Positions 18,861-28,396 of a stretch of 44,125 nucleotides of DNA are shown piece by piece. The notes under the pieces are model-generated. The model was not told where the DNA came from, did not search any database, and saw only the letters and a list, made by a program, of their open reading frames with translations. A program made the position numbers and the translations under genes. The stretch spans positions 1 to 44,125 of the forward strand of contig JANXVC010000012.1 in assembly GCA_025351925.1 (NCBI GenBank), read 5' to 3'. The stretch comes from Rhodospirillales bacterium. GTDB lineage: Bacteria > Pseudomonadota > Alphaproteobacteria > Acetobacterales > Acetobacteraceae. The stretch's first letter is position 1, and every line of letters starts with the position of its first letter.

Positions 18861-20498
18861 CTACATGCCGCCCGGGTAGTTGGGCCCGCCGCTGCCTTCC
18901 GGCGTGGCCCAGTCGATGTTCTGCGTCGGGTCTTTGATGTCGCACGTCTTGCAGTGAACACAGTTCTGCGCGTTGATCTGCAGCCGCGGCTCACCCTGCT
19001 CCACGCCCACCGCCTCATAGACGCCGGCCGGGCAGTATCGGCTTTCTGGGCTGGCAAACTGCTCCCAGTTCACGCCCAGCCAACGGCCGGGATCGCGTAG
19101 GTGCAAATGGGCTGGCTGGTCCTCGGCGTGGTTGGTGTTGCTGATGAACACCGAGGACAAACGGTCGAAGGTCAGCTTCCCATCGGGCTTCGGATAGTCG
19201 ATGCGCGGCGCGTCCTTCGCCCGGCGCAGGCCCTCATGGTCGGCGTGGGCGTGGCGCATCGTCCAGGGTGCGCGGCCACGCAGCACAAAGCTATCAAGCC
19301 CAGCGTAAGCGATGCCGCCGAACAGGCCGAATTTAGCCAGGGATGGGCGGATGTTGCGAACGCCGTTGAGTTCTTGGAACAGCCAGCTCTCGCGGAAACG
19401 GCTTTCATAGCTTTCGGGTTCGGGCGGCCGGTTATGCGCGAGCGCCTCGGCGACAGCCTCAGCCGCCAGCATGCCGGATTTCATCGCGGTGTGGGTACCC
19501 TTGATTTTCGGCACGTTCAGGAAACCAGCCGTATCGCCGATCAATGCGCCGCCGGGGAACGTCAGCTTGGGTAGCGACTGCAGCCCACCCTCGCTCAAAG
19601 CCCGCGCGCCATAGCTGATCCGACGCCCACCCTCGAAATGCTTGCGCATGGCTGGGTGCGTCTTGAAGCGCTGCATCTCGTCGAAGGGCGAAAGCCAGGG
19701 ATTGTGGTAGTCGAGCCCGACAACGAAGCCATACGAAACCAAGTTGTCGCCCCAATGATACAGCCAGGACCCACCATAGGTCTTGCGGTCCAATGGCCAG
19801 CCAATGGAGTGCTCGATCAGGCCGGGCTGATGCTGGGCGGCCGGAATCTCCCACAGCTCCTTGATGCCCAGCGCATAGGTCTGCGGATTCCGCCCCTCCT
19901 GCAGGTTGAAGCGAGCGGTAACCTGCTTGGTGAGCGAGCCGCGGCAGCCCTCGGCGAACAGCGTGTAGGCCGCACGCAGCTCCATGCCGGGCTGATAGTT
20001 GGCGCCGTGCTCGCCCTCCTTGGTGATGCCCATGTCGCCGGTCGCGACACCGACCACGCGGCCGTCCTCGATCAGCACCTCGGCGGCGGCAAATCCTGGA
20101 TAGATCTCGACGCCCAACGCCTCGGCCTGGGTGCCGAGCCAGCGGCACACATCGCCGAGGCTCACGATGTAATTGCCGGCATTGTGCATCGGCAGCGGCG
20201 TCGGCAACTTGAAGGCCCGGGTTTTGGTCAGGAACAGGAAGCGGTCCTCGCCGGCCGGGGTCAGCAACGGGGCGCCGGTGCTCTGCCAATCCGGCAGCAG
20301 CTCCGTCAGCGCGCGCGTCTCGATCACAGCGCCAGACAGAATATGCGCGCCGACCTCGCCACCCTTCTCCACAACGCAGACACCGGCGTCAGGCGCCAAT
20401 TGCTTCAGGCGGATCGCCGCCGCAAGGCCTGCCGGGCCCGCGCCCACGATCACGACATCGAACTCCATGGCCTCGCGGGCCACCTCACGTTCCGGCAT
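18861..20498 (-). CDS. Electron transfer flavoprotein-ubiquinone oxidoreductase
   Basis: VVIVGAGPAGLAAAIRLKQLAP; C-terminal [4Fe-4S] segment INAQNCVHCKTCDIKDPTQNIDW. Confidence 0.95.
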   Translation of the reverse strand: MPEREVAREAMEFDVVIVGAGPAGLAAAIRLKQLAPDAGVCVVEKGGEVGAHILSGAVIETRALTELLPDWQSTGAPLLTPAGEDRFLFLTKTRAFKLPTPLPMHNAGNYIVSLGDVCRWLGTQAEALGVEIYPGFAAAEVLIEDGRVVGVATGDMGITKEGEHGANYQPGMELRAAYTLFAEGCRGSLTKQVTARFNLQEGRNPQTYALGIKELWEIPAAQHQPGLIEHSIGWPLDRKTYGGSWLYHWGDNLVSYGFVVGLDYHNPWLSPFDEMQRFKTHPAMRKHFEGGRRISYGARALSEGGLQSLPKLTFPGGALIGDTAGFLNVPKIKGTHTAMKSGMLAAEAVAEALAHNRPPEPESYESRFRESWLFQELNGVRNIRPSLAKFGLFGGIAYAGLDSFVLRGRAPWTMRHAHADHEGLRRAKDAPRIDYPKPDGKLTFDRLSSVFISNTNHAEDQPAHLHLRDPGRWLGVNWEQFASPESRYCPAGVYEAVGVEQGEPRLQINAQNCVHCKTCDIKDPTQNIDWATPEGSGGPNYPGGM

Positions 20499-20602
20499 CC
20501 ATTCCTCCGTCTCTACCTTTTAAGTGGGGACGGGCGCGGCTTGCGCAAAACCCGCACACGGCACATTTTCACATCTATGCGACATAGAGCGATCTTCGCG
20601 TG

Positions 20603-21376
20603 ATGGACAGTCTCGAAGCGTTGCGAATTCAGATCGAATGGGGCGCGGACGAGGCGCTGGACGACCAGCCGCGCAACCACTTTCTGCCGTCGGCTAAACC
20701 CATGCTGCAGCCTTTGGCGACGCCGTCGGTGCCGAACCTATCGCCACTGCCGATTCGTGCGGCTTTGCCAGTCGCCGCGCGAAGCCAGGCGTTAGCGAAC
20801 TCAGCCGGCACTCTCGCCGACCTGTATGCAGCCCTCGACGCCTTCGACGGCTGCGCGCTGCGGGCCACGGCGACGACGACAGTGCGGCCCGATGGCAATC
20901 CGGCCGCTCGGCTGGTGCTGATCGCCGACGCGCCAGGCGCGGACGATGACCGGACCGGCGTCGCGTTCGCCGGGCTGGCCGGAGCGACGCTCGATCGTGT
21001 CCTGCGCAGCGCAGCGCTCGATCGCAACAGCATGCTGCTGACCCATCTCGTGCCATGGCGTCCACCTGGCGGCCGCGCGCCGACCGAGGCTGAGATCCAA
21101 GCCTGCCTGCCCTTCCTGCTTCGCCTGCTGCAGCTGGTCCGCCCGGACCGGCTCATCCTGCTGGGCTCCGCGCCGGCCAGGGTGCTGACCGGCAGCAGCG
21201 ACAGCATTCGGCGGCTGCGCGGACGCTGGCTCGAGGCCGCGCCGCCCGGCTTCGATACGCCCATACCTGCATTGCCGATGCTGCCATGGGATCAGTGGCT
21301 CCGTAGTCCAGCGGCCAAGCGGGATAACTGGGCCGACCTCCTTGCGCTCCGGGACAAGCTGGACGCAAATCCTTAA
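20603..21376 (+). CDS. Uracil-DNA glycosylase family protein, divergent at the catalytic motifs
   Basis: IADAPGADDDRTGVAFAGLAGATLDRVL, HLVPWRPPGGRAPTEAEIQACLPFLLR, RLRGRW; see finding. Confidence 0.82.
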   Translation: MDSLEALRIQIEWGADEALDDQPRNHFLPSAKPMLQPLATPSVPNLSPLPIRAALPVAARSQALANSAGTLADLYAALDAFDGCALRATATTTVRPDGNPAARLVLIADAPGADDDRTGVAFAGLAGATLDRVLRSAALDRNSMLLTHLVPWRPPGGRAPTEAEIQACLPFLLRLLQLVRPDRLILLGSAPARVLTGSSDSIRRLRGRWLEAAPPGFDTPIPALPMLPWDQWLRSPAAKRDNWADLLALRDKLDANP

Positions 21377-21406
21377 GAAGGCCTTATCATCCTGACGGAG
21401 GTTGCT

Positions 21407-21949
21407 GTGCCGATCGACGAGAGCCGCCAGTTCATCCCAGTCAACATCGCCGTGCTCACCGTATCCGATACGCGGACCGCCGCAGATGACCGGTCCGGCG
21501 ACACGCTGGCCGCCCGGATTGTCCAGGCCGGGCACCATGTCGGCGCCCGCGCGATCGAGCGGGACGACGCTGGCCTGATCGAGACCCGGCTGCGCGGCTG
21601 GATCGCCGATCCCGCGATCGACGCCGCCATCACGACCGGGGGCACCGGGATCACCGGACGCGATGTCACGCCCGAGGCATTTGACCGCGTGCTGGAGAAG
21701 CGCATCGAGGGCTTCGGCGAGCTGTTTAGGATGCTGAGTTACCAGAAGATCGGCACCTCAACGATGCAGTCCCGCGCCCTCGCCGGCGTCGCCGGGGGTA
21801 CATACCTGTTCGCTCTGCCGGGAAGCACGGGCGCGGTGCGGGATGCGTGGGACGATATTTTGGTTTGGCAGCTCGATAGCCGGCACCGTCCCTGCAACCT
21901 GGTCGAGCTGATGCCGCGGCTGCAGGAGCATCTTCGCGCGGCGGAATAG
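21407..21949 (+). CDS. moaB: Molybdenum cofactor biosynthesis protein B
   Basis: NIAVLTVSDTRTAADDRSGDTLAARI, TTGGTGITGRDVTPEA, FALPGSTGAVRDAWD. Confidence 0.93.
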   Translation: MPIDESRQFIPVNIAVLTVSDTRTAADDRSGDTLAARIVQAGHHVGARAIERDDAGLIETRLRGWIADPAIDAAITTGGTGITGRDVTPEAFDRVLEKRIEGFGELFRMLSYQKIGTSTMQSRALAGVAGGTYLFALPGSTGAVRDAWDDILVWQLDSRHRPCNLVELMPRLQEHLRAAE

Positions 21950-21970
21950 GATCACACACACAAGCAAAAA

Positions 21971-21985
21971 GTTCTTATTCCGTTC
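21971..21985 (+). promoter_or_regulatory. LexA box (alphaproteobacterial GTTC-N7-GTTC)
   Basis: Exact gttc-ttattcc-gttc, directly followed by ttgact (possible -35), 59 nt upstream of the likely radical SAM start. Confidence 0.75.
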
Positions 21986-22043
21986 TTGACTTTGTCTAGT
22001 TGAACTTGGCAAAGTGCGCTTGGAACGCATAGGGAACAAGTAT

Positions 22044-23243
22044 ATGCCGGACGGGATTATCCCAGATGGAACTCTCGCCGAGCGGCAGTTGCAGCGGAGC
22101 GCGTTGGATCAGGATGCCTTGGCGGCGTTTGCTCAGGCCGGAATGCCAGACGCTGAGCCGACCGGAACTCAGCGTTCCGCAATACGCCGTGGTCGAGGCG
22201 CCACGACAAATCCTGGCGTGCGCTATGACCGCCACATGGCGGAGCCGTTCGAGGACGGATGGGCGCTGTTGGGCGCCGAACTCGCTGAGCTGCCGCCACT
22301 TCCGACAACGCTGACGAGGGACGCCAGCAAGACCGCGATTAGTTGGAACGGCAGCCCGGACATCGGTTTCGACCGTGCGGTCAATCCTTATCGCGGCTGC
22401 GAGCATGGCTGCGTGTACTGCTACGCCCGGCCCAGCCACGCCTATCTCGGCTACTCGCCGGGCCTGGAGTTCGAGACGCAGATCGTCTTCAAGCCCGATG
22501 TGGCGGCCCTGCTGGAGCGGGAACTGCGCAAGCCGGGCTATGTGGCGCAGTCGCTGGCGCTGGGATCGAACACCGATCCCTATCAGCCAGTGGACCGCAC
22601 CCTGCGGCTGACGCGCGCCGTGCTGGAGGTATTGGACCGGTTCAGCCATCCTGTGAGCATCGTGACCAAGTCCGCCGGCGTGCTGCGGGACCTGGACATC
22701 CTACAGCGCTTGGCGTCCCGCGGGCTGATACGGGTCTGGCTGTCGGTTACAACGCTCGACGCTGCGTTGGCGCGGCGCATGGAGCCGCGGGCCGCGACGC
22801 CGTCGCGGCGGCTGCAGACGATTGCGGCATTGGCTCAGGCTGGTGTTCCCGTCGGGGTGCTGGCGGCGCCGATGATTCCGGGATTGAATGACATGGAGCT
22901 GGAGAACATCCTGGCCGCCGCCCGGCAGTATGGCGCAGCGCATGCCGGCTATGTGCTGCTGCGCCTGCCGCTCGAGCTGCGGGAGATGTTCACCGCCTGG
23001 CTGCAGGAGCACGTGCCGGACCGGGCGCGGCGCATTCTGACGCTGATCCGGGAGACGCGGGCCGGCGAGCTGAACGACAGCCGCTTCCATCACCGGTTCA
23101 GCGGCGGCGGGCCCTACGCCGACCTGCTGGCCCAGCGTTTTACGCGCATGCAGCGGCAGCTTGGCTTTCTGGGCCGCGACGCGCTGGACAGCAAGCAGTT
23201 CAGGCTCCCGCCGGCCCGAGGGGATCAGCTCTCGCTGCTGTAG
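22044..23243 (+). CDS. PA0069-family radical SAM protein
   Basis: YRGCEHGCVYCYARPSHAYLGYSPGLEFETQI (CxxxCxxC) and the ARQYGAAHAGYVLLRLPLE segment. Confidence 0.92.
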   Translation: MPDGIIPDGTLAERQLQRSALDQDALAAFAQAGMPDAEPTGTQRSAIRRGRGATTNPGVRYDRHMAEPFEDGWALLGAELAELPPLPTTLTRDASKTAISWNGSPDIGFDRAVNPYRGCEHGCVYCYARPSHAYLGYSPGLEFETQIVFKPDVAALLERELRKPGYVAQSLALGSNTDPYQPVDRTLRLTRAVLEVLDRFSHPVSIVTKSAGVLRDLDILQRLASRGLIRVWLSVTTLDAALARRMEPRAATPSRRLQTIAALAQAGVPVGVLAAPMIPGLNDMELENILAAARQYGAAHAGYVLLRLPLELREMFTAWLQEHVPDRARRILTLIRETRAGELNDSRFHHRFSGGGPYADLLAQRFTRMQRQLGFLGRDALDSKQFRLPPARGDQLSLL

Positions 23244-23267
23244 GATGGACCTGCTACCCCGGGCAGC

Positions 23268-23900
23268 ATGGGGCCCGATTTTGAGCGCGAGTCGCGGCAT
23301 GGCGGTCGAGTGGCAGGGGTGGACGAGGCCGGACGCGGCCCGCTGGCCGGGCCGGTGGTCGCCGCTGCGGTCGTTTTCCCGGCCGGTGTTCCCGCCTCCC
23401 TTCGACCGCTATTGGATGACTCAAAAAAACTGAGCGCCCCAGCGCGGCAGGCCGCGTTCAACGCATTGCAGCTCTGCGGCCAGGCGGAAATCAGCGTTGC
23501 CGCCGCATCGGTGGACGAGATCGCCCGGCTCAACATCCTGCATGCCTCATTGCTCGCCATGCGCCGGGCAGTGCTTCGCCTGCCGAACCCGCCAGACTTC
23601 GTATTGGTGGATGGCAACCAGGCGCCGCGCCTGCCGTGCCCGGTGGAGTGCTGCGTCGGCGGCGATGCCTCGTCGCTGTCCATCGCGGCCGCCTCGATCG
23701 TGGCGAAGGTGGTGCGCGACCGGGTGATGGCCCGTTTGGCAGTGCGCTACCCCGCCTATGGCTGGCTGGCGAACGCCGGTTACGGCACCGCGGCGCATCG
23801 CGCGGCGCTGCATCGAGTCGGACCTTGCCGGCACCACCGCGCCGCCTTCGGGACCGTCCGGATGCTGCGGAGCGTCGCCCGCGCGGCAGAGGCGGATTGA
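23268..23900 (+). CDS. rnhB: Ribonuclease HII
   Basis: [22 protein letters not shown] and [14 protein letters not shown]. Confidence 0.95.
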   Translation: MGPDFERESRHGGRVAGVDEAGRGPLAGPVVAAAVVFPAGVPASLRPLLDDSKKLSAPARQAAFNALQLCGQAEISVAAASVDEIARLNILHASLLAMRRAVLRLPNPPDFVLVDGNQAPRLPCPVECCVGGDASSLSIAAASIVAKVVRDRVMARLAVRYPAYGWLANAGYGTAAHRAALHRVGPCRHHRAAFGTVRMLRSVARAAEAD

Positions 23901-23952
23901 CGCGGCTTCCGGCGTCTCGGCACGATGCGTCCCGAACAGCCGGTTGGACTTT

Positions 23953-25029
23953 GTGGAAATAGCTCGTGAACTGCCGTTGGACCAGGTGCTGCTCGGTGAT
24001 TGCGTACCCCTGATGGGCATGCTGCCGCCGGCGTCGGTCCACTGCGTCTTCGCCGATCCGCCGTACAATCTGCAGCTTCGCGGCGAGCTGCGGCGTCCGG
24101 ACGACAGCCTGGTGGACGCGGTGGACGAGGATTGGGACCAGTTCAGCGATTTTGCCGCCTATGACGCATTCACGCGGGACTGGCTCAGCGAGTGCCGGCG
24201 ACTGCTGCGCAAGGACGGCACGATCTGGGTCATCGGCTCCTACCACAACATCTTCCGCATCGGCGCCATCCTGCAGGACCTGGGCTTCTGGATCCTGAAC
24301 GACGTGATCTGGCGCAAGTCCAACCCGATGCCCAACTTCCGCGGCCGCCGCTTCACCAACGCGCATGAGACGCTGATCTGGGCGGCGCGCGGCCGGGACA
24401 GCCGCTACCGCTTCAACTATCAGGCCATGAAGGCACTGAACGACGACCTGCAGATGCGCAGCGACTGGTTCCTGCCGCTATGTACCGGGGCCGAGCGCCT
24501 GCGCAACCAGCACGGCCTGAAGCTGCATCCCACACAAAAGCCCGAGGCGCTGCTGCATCGCGTGCTGCTCGCCAGCACCTCGCCCGGCGACATCATCCTC
24601 GACCCGTTTCTCGGCACCGGCACCACGGCGGCGATGGCCAAGCGGCTACACCGCCATTTCATCGGCATGGAACGGCACCCAGCCTATGCCGAGGCGGCAA
24701 TCGGCCGCGTATGGCGGGAGAAGCCGGCCTCGGTGGCAGGCATGGCGGCCAGCCCGACCAGGCGCGAGGCGGTCCGGGTCCCATTCGGCAGCCTGGTGGA
24801 ACGCGGGTTCATCGCGCCGGGGGCTGCGCTGTTCGACAAGCAGCGCCGGGTCACCGCCACGGTGACGGCGGACGGCACGCTGGTGTCCGGCGCCATCCGC
24901 GGTTCGATCCATCAGGTCGGCGCCATCGTGCAGAACGCGCCGAGCTGCAACGGCTGGACGTTTTGGCACTTTGAACGGGCGGGCGCGTTGCTGCCCCTCG
25001 ATACGTTACGGGTCGACTCGACACTTTGA
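23953..25029 (+). CDS. ccrM: CcrM-like adenine DNA methyltransferase (predicted GANTC specificity) with C-terminal RAMA domain
   Basis: VFADPPYNLQL (DPPY), DPFLGTGTTAAMAKRLHRHFIGME; C-terminal RAMA-like segment; follows rnhB; start (GTG 23953 or TTG 23944) uncertain. Confidence 0.92.
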   Translation: MEIARELPLDQVLLGDCVPLMGMLPPASVHCVFADPPYNLQLRGELRRPDDSLVDAVDEDWDQFSDFAAYDAFTRDWLSECRRLLRKDGTIWVIGSYHNIFRIGAILQDLGFWILNDVIWRKSNPMPNFRGRRFTNAHETLIWAARGRDSRYRFNYQAMKALNDDLQMRSDWFLPLCTGAERLRNQHGLKLHPTQKPEALLHRVLLASTSPGDIILDPFLGTGTTAAMAKRLHRHFIGMERHPAYAEAAIGRVWREKPASVAGMAASPTRREAVRVPFGSLVERGFIAPGAALFDKQRRVTATVTADGTLVSGAIRGSIHQVGAIVQNAPSCNGWTFWHFERAGALLPLDTLRVDSTL

Positions 25030-25030
25030 C

Positions 25031-27016
25031 CTACCGACCCGCCTCGGACAGGACCGGCGCGGGTTCCGCAGCCACCTGCGCCGTTTCCGACGCAGCGTGT
25101 GCAGCAGCGAGGCAGGCGTTCACCGTGTCCCGCAGCGACGTGACGTAGTGGTCGGCGCCGATCATGGCGCGAAGGCGCTCGTCGCCCAGCAGCGCCTCGT
25201 CCGCCTGCCAAAGGCCGACCAGGATGGGCGCGCCCGGCAGTCGCTGCCGCAGCCGACGCATCATGTAGCGCAGCGGGGCCGGGCTGCCGCTTGCTTCGAG
25301 GTAGGATACGCAGACCATCGCCACCCCAGCGACGTCCAGCGACATCGCGCGGGCGCGCGAGACGGCGTCATGGCTGACCACACGCCCCCGCAGGCCGTGT
25401 TTGGCCAGTAGCTGCACCAGCATCGTGCACGCGGCCTCGTCCAACGGGCCGCGGCCGGCCACGCAGAGGATGGGTGCCGACCCGGCCCATTCGGGCGCCA
25501 GGCCGCCCGCGGTATCGGCCGGCGCCGGCAGGATCGGCGGCGGTGCGATCGTCTGCGACACCGGCGTCTCTTTGGCATCGGATTTCGACTGCGCCACGTC
25601 AACGTCGTCGTGATCGGCAAGATCGGCCACCACGCCGTCGATGGCGTCCTGGATGTTGCGGAGCTGATCGTCCGTCAGCACGCCGCGCACGGAGTCGTTG
25701 GCTGCAAGCTGCAGGCCCTTCAGCACGACCTCGTCGTAGTAGGACGACAGGGCGCGCTCGCGCAGCAGCACCTCGGCCTGATCAAGCGCCTCGTCCGTGT
25801 CGCCGGCGAGGATACGTTGATAAAAGCTCTCAGCCGGGGTCAGCGCGGGCTGATCGCCCAGCAGCACATCGATGAACTCCAGCCGGTCGATGTGGCGGCC
25901 CAGGACCACAAGGCAGAGCGTGAGCGGCATGGACAGGATCAGCCCGACAGGTCCCCACAGCCAGGCCCAGAATATGGCGGCGACAACGACCGACACGGGC
26001 GACAGCCCAGTGCTGTGGCCATAGACCAGGGGCTCCACGATCTGTCCCGTCAGAAGTTCGATCACCAAAAACAGCGCAATCGTGGACAGCACCATGGTCC
26101 AGCCCGGGTCCACCACGGCCGCCATCGCAATCGGCAGGATCGCCGAGCCGATCGCACCGATATAGGGAATGAACCGCATCAGCCCCGCGATGATTCCCCA
26201 CAGCACCGGGTTCGGCACGCCGACGATCAGCAGGCCCAAACCGATCACCACGCCGAATGCAGCGTTGAGCGCGAGCTGGGTGAGGAAGTACTTGCTCAGC
26301 CGGGCGGCCGCGTCGTCCATCGCGGCGGTGGTGCGGTGCAGGTCGCTCGACCCGAACAGCCGGATCATCCGGTCACGCAGATCCTCCTGCTGCATGAGGA
26401 TAAAAACCGCCACCAGCAGCACGATGCCCGTGGTCGCCAGTGGCGAAAGGATTGGCGACAGCACGCGGGTCGCGATCTCCATCGGGGTCGCGTCGGGCTG
26501 ATGGACTTCCACCGGCACGGGCTTCGGCGTGTCGGAGGGCGGGCTGGCCGGGGCGGGATTTGCACGCGGCTCAGTTGGCGCCTCGGCTGGGCTTGGCGCC
26601 ATCTGCCGGCCGAGGCTGCCCGTCATCGCCGTGATGCGTCCGGTCGCATAGGACCGTACGGCATCGACCTTGCGCTCGATCGTCGAGGCATAGCGGGGCA
26701 CGTCGTCCGCCAGGGTTGCGACCTGCGCGCCGATCACGCCGCCCAGCAGCAGCAGCACGCCCAAAGCGACCAGAACGGCCATGACGACCGCCGGCACACG
26801 CGGCAGGCCGACCCGACGCAGCAGTGCAACCAGCGGCGCCAGCACGAAGGACAGCAGGATCGCCAGCGTGATCGGCACCAGCACCTCCCGCCCTAGATAC
26901 AGCGCCGCCACGACGACGACCGCGACCGCGAGGGTCGTGAGACCTTGAAGGCCGGGCAGCTCGGCCGCGGGAATCTGGGTTTTGGCGCGGGAAGCGGGTG
27001 GAATGATCTCTGCCAT
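25031..27016 (-). CDS. AI-2E family transporter with additional C-terminal domain
   Basis: AI-2E/PerM-like transmembrane region (AFGVVIGLGLLIVGVPNPVLWGIIAGLMRFIPYIGAIGSAILP) plus a ~250 aa soluble C-terminal extension. Confidence 0.9.
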   Translation of the reverse strand: MAEIIPPASRAKTQIPAAELPGLQGLTTLAVAVVVVAALYLGREVLVPITLAILLSFVLAPLVALLRRVGLPRVPAVVMAVLVALGVLLLLGGVIGAQVATLADDVPRYASTIERKVDAVRSYATGRITAMTGSLGRQMAPSPAEAPTEPRANPAPASPPSDTPKPVPVEVHQPDATPMEIATRVLSPILSPLATTGIVLLVAVFILMQQEDLRDRMIRLFGSSDLHRTTAAMDDAAARLSKYFLTQLALNAAFGVVIGLGLLIVGVPNPVLWGIIAGLMRFIPYIGAIGSAILPIAMAAVVDPGWTMVLSTIALFLVIELLTGQIVEPLVYGHSTGLSPVSVVVAAIFWAWLWGPVGLILSMPLTLCLVVLGRHIDRLEFIDVLLGDQPALTPAESFYQRILAGDTDEALDQAEVLLRERALSSYYDEVVLKGLQLAANDSVRGVLTDDQLRNIQDAIDGVVADLADHDDVDVAQSKSDAKETPVSQTIAPPPILPAPADTAGGLAPEWAGSAPILCVAGRGPLDEAACTMLVQLLAKHGLRGRVVSHDAVSRARAMSLDVAGVAMVCVSYLEASGSPAPLRYMMRRLRQRLPGAPILVGLWQADEALLGDERLRAMIGADHYVTSLRDTVNACLAAAHAASETAQVAAEPAPVLSEAGR

Positions 27017-27202
27017 CGTAGGAGGCCCTCACCGGACTTTATGCCCGTCTCATCGTAACGCTTAATGGCGGCATTCGCTGCGTTGCGGCATGCAGGTATT
27101 CTTGTATCGGCGCGTCGGTGCGCCCGTCGAGTGCCGTGGCATCAGGGCAGAGTCTCACACCTGCGTGTTGAGGTCCCGCCAGTACTGACCAAATGCTGCC
27201 TC

Positions 27203-28396
27203 ATGATGCCGCCAGCTGCCCTAGCAGATTTTGACGCCATCATTCTCGGCGCTGGGGCGGCGGGGATGATGTGCGCGCTGGTTGCCGGCGGCCGCGGACG
27301 GCGCGTGCTGCTGCTTGACCACGCGGATCAGGCCGGCGCCAAGATCCTGATCTCGGGCGGCGGACGCTGCAACTTCACCAACGAGCACACGACGCCCGAC
27401 CGTTTCCTGTCCGGCAACCCGCGCTTTTGCACGTCAGCGCTGCAGCGCTACACCGCACAAGACTTTATTGCCTTGGTGCGGAAACACCGCATCCCGTTCC
27501 ACGAGAAGACGCTCGGTCAGCTGTTTTGCGACGGATCGGCGCGCGCCATCGTCGCCATGCTGCTGGCCGAGTGCGCGGCGGCTGGCGTCGATCTTCGGCT
27601 GCGTCACCGCGTGACCGGGCTGTCGCGCGCCGATGGTTTCCGGGTCGAAACCGATCAGGGCGAATTCACTGCACCTGTCCTGGTGCTGGCGACCGGCGGG
27701 CTGTCAATTCCCAAGATGGGTGCAACCAGCTTTGCCCATGATGCGGCGCGGCGTTTTGGGCTGCCGTTGACCGATATCCGTCCTGGCCTGGTGCCGTTGA
27801 CGTTCGCCGGCGCTGAACTCGCGCTCATGCAGCCGTTGAGCGGCGTCGCGCTGCCGGTGGTCGCCACCGCCGGCCGCCAGGCGTTTCCGGAGGCGATGCT
27901 GTTCACCCACCGCGGCCTGTCCGGCCCGGCCGTGCTGCAGGCCTCGTCGCTTTGGGAGAGCGGCACGCCGCTGAAGATCGACATGCTGCCCGGCATCGAC
28001 GCCTACGCGGTCCTGCGCGACCGCAAGCGCTCCCGGCCGCGGGCGGAGGCCCGCACGGTGTTGGCCGAGCTGCTGCCGGCGCGTTTGGCGCAGGCGCTGG
28101 CGGCGGCGCACCTGTCCGCTGGGTCAATGGCGAACCTGCCCGACCGGACGCTGCGCGACCTGGCGACCCTGCTGAACGATTGGCGGCCAACTCCGGTGGG
28201 TTCTGAGGGCTACGCCAAGGCCGAGGTGACTCTCGGCGGCGTGGACACCCGCGCCCTGTCGTCGAAGACGATGCAGGCCAACGCTGTGCCGGGCCTTTTT
28301 GTGATCGGCGAGGCGGCGGACGTCACGGGCTGGCTGGGCGGCTATAATTTCCAGTGGGCGTGGTCGAGCGGCTGGTGCGCCGGCCAAGCGGTCTAG
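27203..28396 (+). CDS. BaiN/HI0933-like NAD(P)/FAD-dependent oxidoreductase
   Basis: AIILGAGAAGMMCALVAGGRGRRVLLLDH, GGGRCNFTNEH, ATGGLSIPKMGATSFAHDAARRFG. Confidence 0.92.
   Translation: MMPPAALADFDAIILGAGAAGMMCALVAGGRGRRVLLLDHADQAGAKILISGGGRCNFTNEHTTPDRFLSGNPRFCTSALQRYTAQDFIALVRKHRIPFHEKTLGQLFCDGSARAIVAMLLAECAAAGVDLRLRHRVTGLSRADGFRVETDQGEFTAPVLVLATGGLSIPKMGATSFAHDAARRFGLPLTDIRPGLVPLTFAGAELALMQPLSGVALPVVATAGRQAFPEAMLFTHRGLSGPAVLQASSLWESGTPLKIDMLPGIDAYAVLRDRKRSRPRAEARTVLAELLPARLAQALAAAHLSAGSMANLPDRTLRDLATLLNDWRPTPVGSEGYAKAEVTLGGVDTRALSSKTMQANAVPGLFVIGEAADVTGWLGGYNFQWAWSSGWCAGQAV

Noticed and set aside
22001-22022. Sigma-54-like element (ttggcaaagtgcgcttgg) before the radical SAM gene
   Set aside because: Lacks the proper TGGCAC-N5-TTGC spacing and sequence.
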